Shown here: positions 31,965 through 35,925 of the stretch, piece after piece
How the letters are laid out: every line of letters begins with the position of its first letter
How positions within the stretch are numbered: the first letter of the stretch is position 1
Origin: Clostridium sp. 26_21
Lineage (GTDB): Bacteria; Bacillota; Clostridia; TANB77; CAG-508
Direction: 5' to 3'
Assembly (NCBI GenBank): GCA_001915995.1
Contig: MNRO01000012.1
Location: forward strand, 4,353-40,277
Length of the DNA stretch: 35,925 nt
Position numbers and translations under genes: made by a program
Notes under the pieces: model-generated
The model's database searches: none
Seen by the model: the letters and a program-made list of their open reading frames with translations, nothing else
Told to the model about the DNA's origin: nothing

Positions 31965-32729
31965 ATGGATAATAGACCAATAGGAATTTTCGATTCTGGA
32001 GTTGGAGGAATAACAGTATTAAAAGAGATTCAAAAAAGATTGCCAAATGAACATCTAATATATTTAGGAGATACAAAAAATTTTCCATATGGAAATAAAA
32101 ATAAAGAAGAAATAATAAAATTTGCAATTCAAAATGTAGAATATTTAATAAAGAAAAATGTAAAAATAATAGTAATAGCTTGTGGAACTGCAACAAGTCA
32201 AGCAATAGAAATATTGCAGAATAAATTTGAGATACCAATAATGGGAATTATTGAACCAACAGTAGAGTATGTGAAAAATAAAAATTATAATAAAATTGGA
32301 GTAATTGCAACAGAAGGAACTATTAGAAATGGGGCATGGGAAAATAAATTAAAAGAAAAAATTCAAAATATAGAAGTAATAAATAAAGCTTGTCCAATGC
32401 TTGCAACGATTGCTGAAGAAGGAAGAGCAACAGGTGAAGAAGGAAGAAAGGCAATTAAAGAATATATGAAACCATTTAAGGAAAAGAAAATAAATAAAAT
32501 TATTTTAGGATGTACACATTTTCCGATATATGAACAAGTAATAAGAGATGAATTAAAATATGAAGTGGAATTAATCAATACAGGAAAGATGGTTGCAGAT
32601 GAGTTAAAACATTATGTAGAATTAAATAATTTAAAATCTAATTTTGAAAAAAGTTTACTAAAAATTGAATTAACAAAAGAAGAGGAAAAATTTGAAGAAA
32701 TTACAAAAAATATCCTTCAAAACCAGTAA
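31965..32729 (+). CDS. murI: Glutamate racemase
   Basis: 254 aa. It interconverts L- and D-glutamate, supplying D-glutamate for peptidoglycan. The two catalytic cysteines are present, C73 (IIVIACGTATSQ) and C183 (ILGCTHFPI), with D10-S11 (GIFDSGVGGITVLK) and YLGDTKNFPYG. The usual ACNTAT motif here reads ACGTAT, Gly in place of the Asn next to the first Cys. Length is normal. GAGAGGAAA precedes the ATG. Confidence 0.93.
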   Translation: MDNRPIGIFDSGVGGITVLKEIQKRLPNEHLIYLGDTKNFPYGNKNKEEIIKFAIQNVEYLIKKNVKIIVIACGTATSQAIEILQNKFEIPIMGIIEPTVEYVKNKNYNKIGVIATEGTIRNGAWENKLKEKIQNIEVINKACPMLATIAEEGRATGEEGRKAIKEYMKPFKEKKINKIILGCTHFPIYEQVIRDELKYEVELINTGKMVADELKHYVELNNLKSNFEKSLLKIELTKEEEKFEEITKNILQNQ

Positions 32730-32784
32730 TATGTTAGATTATAAAAAAAGTTGTAAAAAATAAAAAAAAAAATTTAAAAATGTA

Positions 32785-32813
32785 TTGAAATTTTAAAAAT
32801 AATATGGTATAAA
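32785..32813 (+). promoter_or_regulatory. Promoter of the LPHTG protein gene
   Basis: TTGAAA at 32785-32790, 17-base spacer, TATAAA at 32808-32813 with a TGG extension (extended -10). One of the best promoter matches in the window. Confidence 0.65.
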
Positions 32814-32855
32814 TATAAATGAGTTATTAAATAATAAATAGAAGAGGTAAATAAT

Positions 32856-33206
32856 ATGAAAAGATTTTTTAAATTAACATTAGTAATAGGAATTTTAATG
32901 ATTGCTTTAGCAATTTCAAATATAGTATATGCAGATGATTTTGATATATTAACACCAGGAAATTTAAATCCATCAGAATCAACATCTACATCTACAACAA
33001 CACAAACTACAACACAAACAACAACTACAAAAACAACATTAGATTTAACAACAAAAACAACAAAAACAACATCTGCAAAAACAACAAGTACAACATTACC
33101 ACATACAGGTATAGAAGATAATACAGGAGCAATTGTTGCAATAGTAGCATTAGCAGTTGTAGGAATTAGTTCATTTGTAGTAATAAAAAAGAATAGTGAT
33201 ATTTAA
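32856..33206 (+). CDS. Short Thr-rich sortase-anchored surface protein
   Basis: 116 aa. A signal peptide (MKRFFKLTLVIGILMIALAI..., likely cut after YA near residue 26) is followed by a 30-40-residue Thr/Ser/Lys stalk (about 42-80), then LPHTG at 81-85, a membrane helix (about 90-110) and a KKN tail: the full sortase sorting signal. After processing only about 58 residues would remain, mostly Thr-rich stalk with no globular domain. The stalk is a probable glycosylation target or spacer. GAAGAGG precedes the ATG. No sortase gene is in the window. Confidence 0.85.
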   Translation: MKRFFKLTLVIGILMIALAISNIVYADDFDILTPGNLNPSESTSTSTTTQTTTQTTTTKTTLDLTTKTTKTTSAKTTSTTLPHTGIEDNTGAIVAIVALAVVGISSFVVIKKNSDI

Positions 33207-33229
33207 GATTAAGAGAAAAAGTAAAATAA

Positions 33230-33427
33230 AGGTTGTCAACAGAGAAAATTAGTCACAGGCTGAGAACTAATTGTGGAAAACATATTTGAAAAACTAACTC
33301 TTTAGCTTTCTAACGAATAAGTTAGACGTATAAGATACGTTATAATCTATGAGTAAGTTAAAAATAGGATGGAACCGTGTAATATAAGCACTCCTATAGG
33401 TAGAAATATCTATAGGAGTGCTTTTTT
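33230..33427 (+). promoter_or_regulatory. T-box leader of thrS
   Basis: The T-box core AGGATGGAACCGTG lies at 33366-33379, close to the canonical AGGGTGGAACCGCG. It is followed by the terminator AGCACTCCTATAG (33387-33399) / CTATAGGAGTGCT (33410-33422) and a T run. Upstream is a structured stem region, including AATTAGT...ACTAATT near 33250-33276. Uncharged tRNA-Thr should bind here and prevent termination. An ACT followed by A near 33295 is a possible specifier codon, but I could not fold the whole leader to prove it. Confidence 0.92.
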
Positions 33428-33470
33428 ATTTATAAAATAAGGTAAATCCAAAATATAGGGAGGTATAATT

Positions 33471-35276
33471 ATGATTAGAACAATACAAAAAGATGGACAA
33501 ATTTTAGATATGGAAGAAGGAAATGAAGAATTACAAAAGACAATATGGCATACAACATCACATATATTAGCACAAGCAGTAAAAAGATTATATCCAAGTA
33601 CAAAATTAGGAATAGGGCCAGCAATTGAAAATGGATTTTACTATGATTTTAGAGTAGAAAAGCCATTCACAGAAGAAGATATAGCTAAAATAGAAGAAGA
33701 GATGAAAAAAATAGTTAAAGAAGATTTACCATTAGAAAGAAGTGTATTATCAAGAGAAGAAGCAATTAAATTAATGGAAGAAAAAGAAGAACCATATAAA
33801 GTTCAATTAATAAAAGAACTTCAAGAAGGTGAAACAATATCATTCTTTAAACAAGGAGAATTTATAGATTTATGTGCTGGACCACATATAAATAGAACAG
33901 GAAAAATAAAAGCAATAAAATTATTAACAACATCTGCTGCATATTGGAAAGGAAATCAAGAAAATGACTCAATGCAAAGAATATATGGAGTATCATTCTT
34001 AAAAGCAAGTCAACTTGAAGAACATCTAAAATTATTAGAAGAAGCAAAACAAAGAGATCATAGAAAAATTGGAAAAGAACTTGAATTATTTATGACACAC
34101 GAATTAGTTGGTTCAGGACTTCCAATGTATTTGCCAAATGGAGCAACAATAAGAAGAATATTAGAAAGATATATACAAGATAAAGAAATAGATTTAGGAT
34201 ATAGTCATGTATATACACCATCACTTGCAAATGTTCAATTATATAAAACAAGTGGACATTGGGATCATTATAAAGATGACATGTTTCCAGCAATGAAATT
34301 AGATAATGAAGAAATGGTATTAAGACCAATGAACTGTCCACATCATATGTTAGTATATAAGAGTAAACAACGTTCATACAAAGATTTACCAATTAAAATA
34401 GGTGAATTAGCTAATGATTTTAGATATGAAAATAGTGGAGCTGTTTGTGGACTTGAAAGAGTTAGACAAATGTGTCAAAATGATGCACACTTATTTGTAA
34501 GACCAGATCAAATAAAAGAAGAAGTAGGAAATGTATTAAAATTAATAAAAGAAGTATATCAAAAAGACTTCGGATTTTCAGAAAATTCATTTAAATACAG
34601 ATTATCATTAAGAGATAAAAATAATAAAGCGAAATATATAGATAATGATGAAATGTGGGAAACAGCAGAATCACAATTAAGAGCGATATTAAAAGAAATG
34701 AATATAGACTTCTATGAAGCAGAAGGAGAAGCAGCATTCTATGGACCAAAGATTGATATTCAAATAAAAACAGCATTAAATCATGATGTTACAATACCAA
34801 CATGTCAATTAGATTTTGCATTACCAGAAAGATTTGATTTAACATATGTTGGTGAAGACAATAAAGAACATAGACCTGTAGTAATACATAGAGCTATACT
34901 TGGATCTTCTGATAGATTTATATCATTCTTAATTGAAGAAACAAAAGGTGCATTCCCATTATGGTTATCACCTATACAAGTAAAAATATTACCAATTACA
35001 GATGCTCAAATTGATTATGGAGTAAAATTAAAAGCAAAATTAAGAGCTAAAAGAATAAGAGTTGAATTAGATGATTCAAATGAAAAAATTGGATATAAAA
35101 TCAGAAAAGCTCAACTTGAAAAAGTTCCATATATGTTAGTTATAGGTGCAAATGAACAAAATAAACAAGTTATAACTGTTCGTGCAAGAAAAAATGGAGC
35201 TAATTTAGGTGAGATGACAATTGACGAATTTATTGAAAAAGTTCAAAATGAAGTTGAAAATAAAATTATAGAATAA
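33471..35276 (+). CDS. thrS: Threonyl-tRNA synthetase without TGS domain
   Basis: 601 aa, about 40 shorter than typical. It charges tRNA-Thr. The editing domain begins at once with H27-x-x-x-H31 (WHTTSH) and has DLCAGPHINRTGKI; the catalytic domain has MNCPHHMLVY (zinc Cys), RYENSGAVCGLERVRQM and HRAILGSSDRF; the C-terminal anticodon domain starts near WLSPIQVKILP. Where other ThrRS have an N-terminal TGS domain of about 60 residues, here there are only 26 residues before the editing domain. GGGAGG precedes the ATG, and the T-box just upstream fits this start. Confidence 0.96.
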   Translation: MIRTIQKDGQILDMEEGNEELQKTIWHTTSHILAQAVKRLYPSTKLGIGPAIENGFYYDFRVEKPFTEEDIAKIEEEMKKIVKEDLPLERSVLSREEAIKLMEEKEEPYKVQLIKELQEGETISFFKQGEFIDLCAGPHINRTGKIKAIKLLTTSAAYWKGNQENDSMQRIYGVSFLKASQLEEHLKLLEEAKQRDHRKIGKELELFMTHELVGSGLPMYLPNGATIRRILERYIQDKEIDLGYSHVYTPSLANVQLYKTSGHWDHYKDDMFPAMKLDNEEMVLRPMNCPHHMLVYKSKQRSYKDLPIKIGELANDFRYENSGAVCGLERVRQMCQNDAHLFVRPDQIKEEVGNVLKLIKEVYQKDFGFSENSFKYRLSLRDKNNKAKYIDNDEMWETAESQLRAILKEMNIDFYEAEGEAAFYGPKIDIQIKTALNHDVTIPTCQLDFALPERFDLTYVGEDNKEHRPVVIHRAILGSSDRFISFLIEETKGAFPLWLSPIQVKILPITDAQIDYGVKLKAKLRAKRIRVELDDSNEKIGYKIRKAQLEKVPYMLVIGANEQNKQVITVRARKNGANLGEMTIDEFIEKVQNEVENKIIE

Positions 35277-35281
35277 TCATC

Positions 35282-35327
35282 AAGAAGTTTAATACAATTT
35301 AAAATTGTGTTAAACTTCTTTTTTTTC
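35282..35327 (+). terminator. Terminator of thrS
   Basis: AAGAAGTTTAA (35282-35292) pairs with TTAAACTTCTT (35310-35320), with further pairing inside, followed by a T run. Confidence 0.9.
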
Positions 35328-35350
35328 ATAAAAAATATTGTAATAAATAT

Positions 35351-35379
35351 TTACAATAATAAATGAAAAATGCTATAAT
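35351..35379 (+). promoter_or_regulatory. Promoter of the prepilin-like gene
   Basis: Extended -10 TGCTATAAT with TATAAT at 35374-35379, and a weak TTACAA 17 bases upstream. It lies 33 bases before the ATG. Confidence 0.55.
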
Positions 35380-35412
35380 ATATTTAAAAGATTTTACAAA
35401 GGAGGGGGTTAT

Positions 35413-35925
35413 ATGAGTGTTAAAAAAGATAAAGGTATTTCACTAATTGCGTTAGTTGTAACTATAATAGTTTTAATGATTTTGGCAGGCATATCAATAC
35501 AAATGCTAAGAGGTGATACAGGAATAATAAATCAAACACATAATGCTAACCAAAGTAAAAATGCAAGTGAAGAAAAAGAAGCAGTAGAATGGGCTGCAGC
35601 TCAAGCAACAGGGGATGAAGATAATAAAACTGGAACACTAACAAGTAATAACGGAAAAAATTTAATTGATAAATACCTAAAACAGTACATTGGAGAAGAA
35701 ACAGATTCTTCTAATCAATTTGAATATACAATATATGAGCCAGGAGAAGAAGTTGAAGGTGAAAATGTAGACTTAACAAAAGATGAATTTATTGTTAAAT
35801 TTAAAGAATCAGAAAATATTTACATTATAGATCAAAATGGAGTTGTACACAAAGACCCAACAAGTGGAAACAACAATAATAAAAATAATGGAAATGGAAA
35901 TCAAAATGGAAACCAAGGTAGTGAG
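35413..35925 (+). CDS. Prepilin-like secreted protein (partial, cut by window end)
   Basis: 171 codons to the window edge with no stop. The start, after GGAGGGGG at 35401-35408, gives a short basic leader MSVKKDKG, then ISLIALVVTIIVLMILAGISI, resembling a type IV prepilin: a Gly before a hydrophobic helix. The canonical Glu at position 5 of the mature protein is Ala here (ISLIA). The helix is followed by a globular acidic region (to about residue 148) and an Asn/Gly-rich tract that begins PTSGNNNNKNNGNG and continues past the window. Such GISLIAL-type proteins are common in uncultured Clostridia; function unknown. Confidence 0.75.
   Translation, partial: MSVKKDKGISLIALVVTIIVLMILAGISIQMLRGDTGIINQTHNANQSKNASEEKEAVEWAAAQATGDEDNKTGTLTSNNGKNLIDKYLKQYIGEETDSSNQFEYTIYEPGEEVEGENVDLTKDEFIVKFKESENIYIIDQNGVVHKDPTSGNNNNKNNGNGNQNGNQGSE

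Noticed and set aside
1..35925. tRNA, rRNA, insertion sequence or integrase genes
   Set aside because: None recognised on reading both strands; no terminal inverted repeats or transposase-like proteins were found.

Overview
The window comes from a strongly A+T-rich, low-GC Gram-positive chromosome, most likely an uncultured or gut-type member of the Clostridia (Bacillota). The support is AAGGAGG-type ribosome sites, AGA/ATA/TTA-rich codon use, a DivIB–DUF881–DUF881–Sbp–FtsA–FtsZ division cluster in Bacillota order, a T-box leader before thrS, an LPxTG-type sortase substrate and a response regulator with a Spo0A-type output domain. TGA is used as a stop (end of the ThyX-like gene), so the code is standard. 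No rRNA, tRNA, insertion sequence or prophage was recognised. Assignments come from motif reading; no database search was run.

Layout. 1-4720: end of an upstream gene (probably cas7), then cas5-cas3-cas4-cas1-cas2, the distal half of a type I-B CRISPR operon. 4721-7873: leader and array of 46 repeats and 45 spacers, reading away from cas2. 7971-9222: convergent dGTPase-like HD hydrolase on the minus strand. 9491-12225: response regulator with Spo0A-like DNA-binding domain, a possible 15-codon Trp-rich peptide gene with its own terminator, and a multi-pass GHKL histidine kinase. 12292-13224: minus-strand radical SAM protein sharing a compact divergent promoter region with the plus-strand membrane pair at 13326-14853. 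14967-17082: NatA/NatB-type ABC exporter. 17245-17973: pyruvate formate-lyase activase. 18001-23257: division cluster. 23487-25431: tandem ThyX-like protein and a small membrane protein. 25548-30167: four-gene operon (solute-binding/von Willebrand A fusion, XpaC, second solute-binding-like lipid-side protein, TelA). 30183-31819: minus-strand HtrA protease and a Cys-rich carboxypeptidase-regulatory-like protein. 31965-33206: glutamate racemase and a Thr-rich LPHTG surface protein. 33230-35276: T-box and thrS lacking the TGS domain. 35413-35925: start of a prepilin-like protein cut by the window edge.

Functional picture. Cas5 and Cas3 belong to interference; Cas4, Cas1 and Cas2 acquire spacers; the array is the memory. 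The array holds three pairs of near-identical spacers whose differences are almost all synonymous when read as codons, a direct sign that the same protospacer was captured more than once from diverged relatives of a phage or mobile element. The most speculative but potentially new item is the response regulator / short leaderless peptide / GHKL receptor neighbourhood at 9491-12225, which could be a peptide-signalling module. The rest of the window is mainly housekeeping: envelope, division, translation and export functions.
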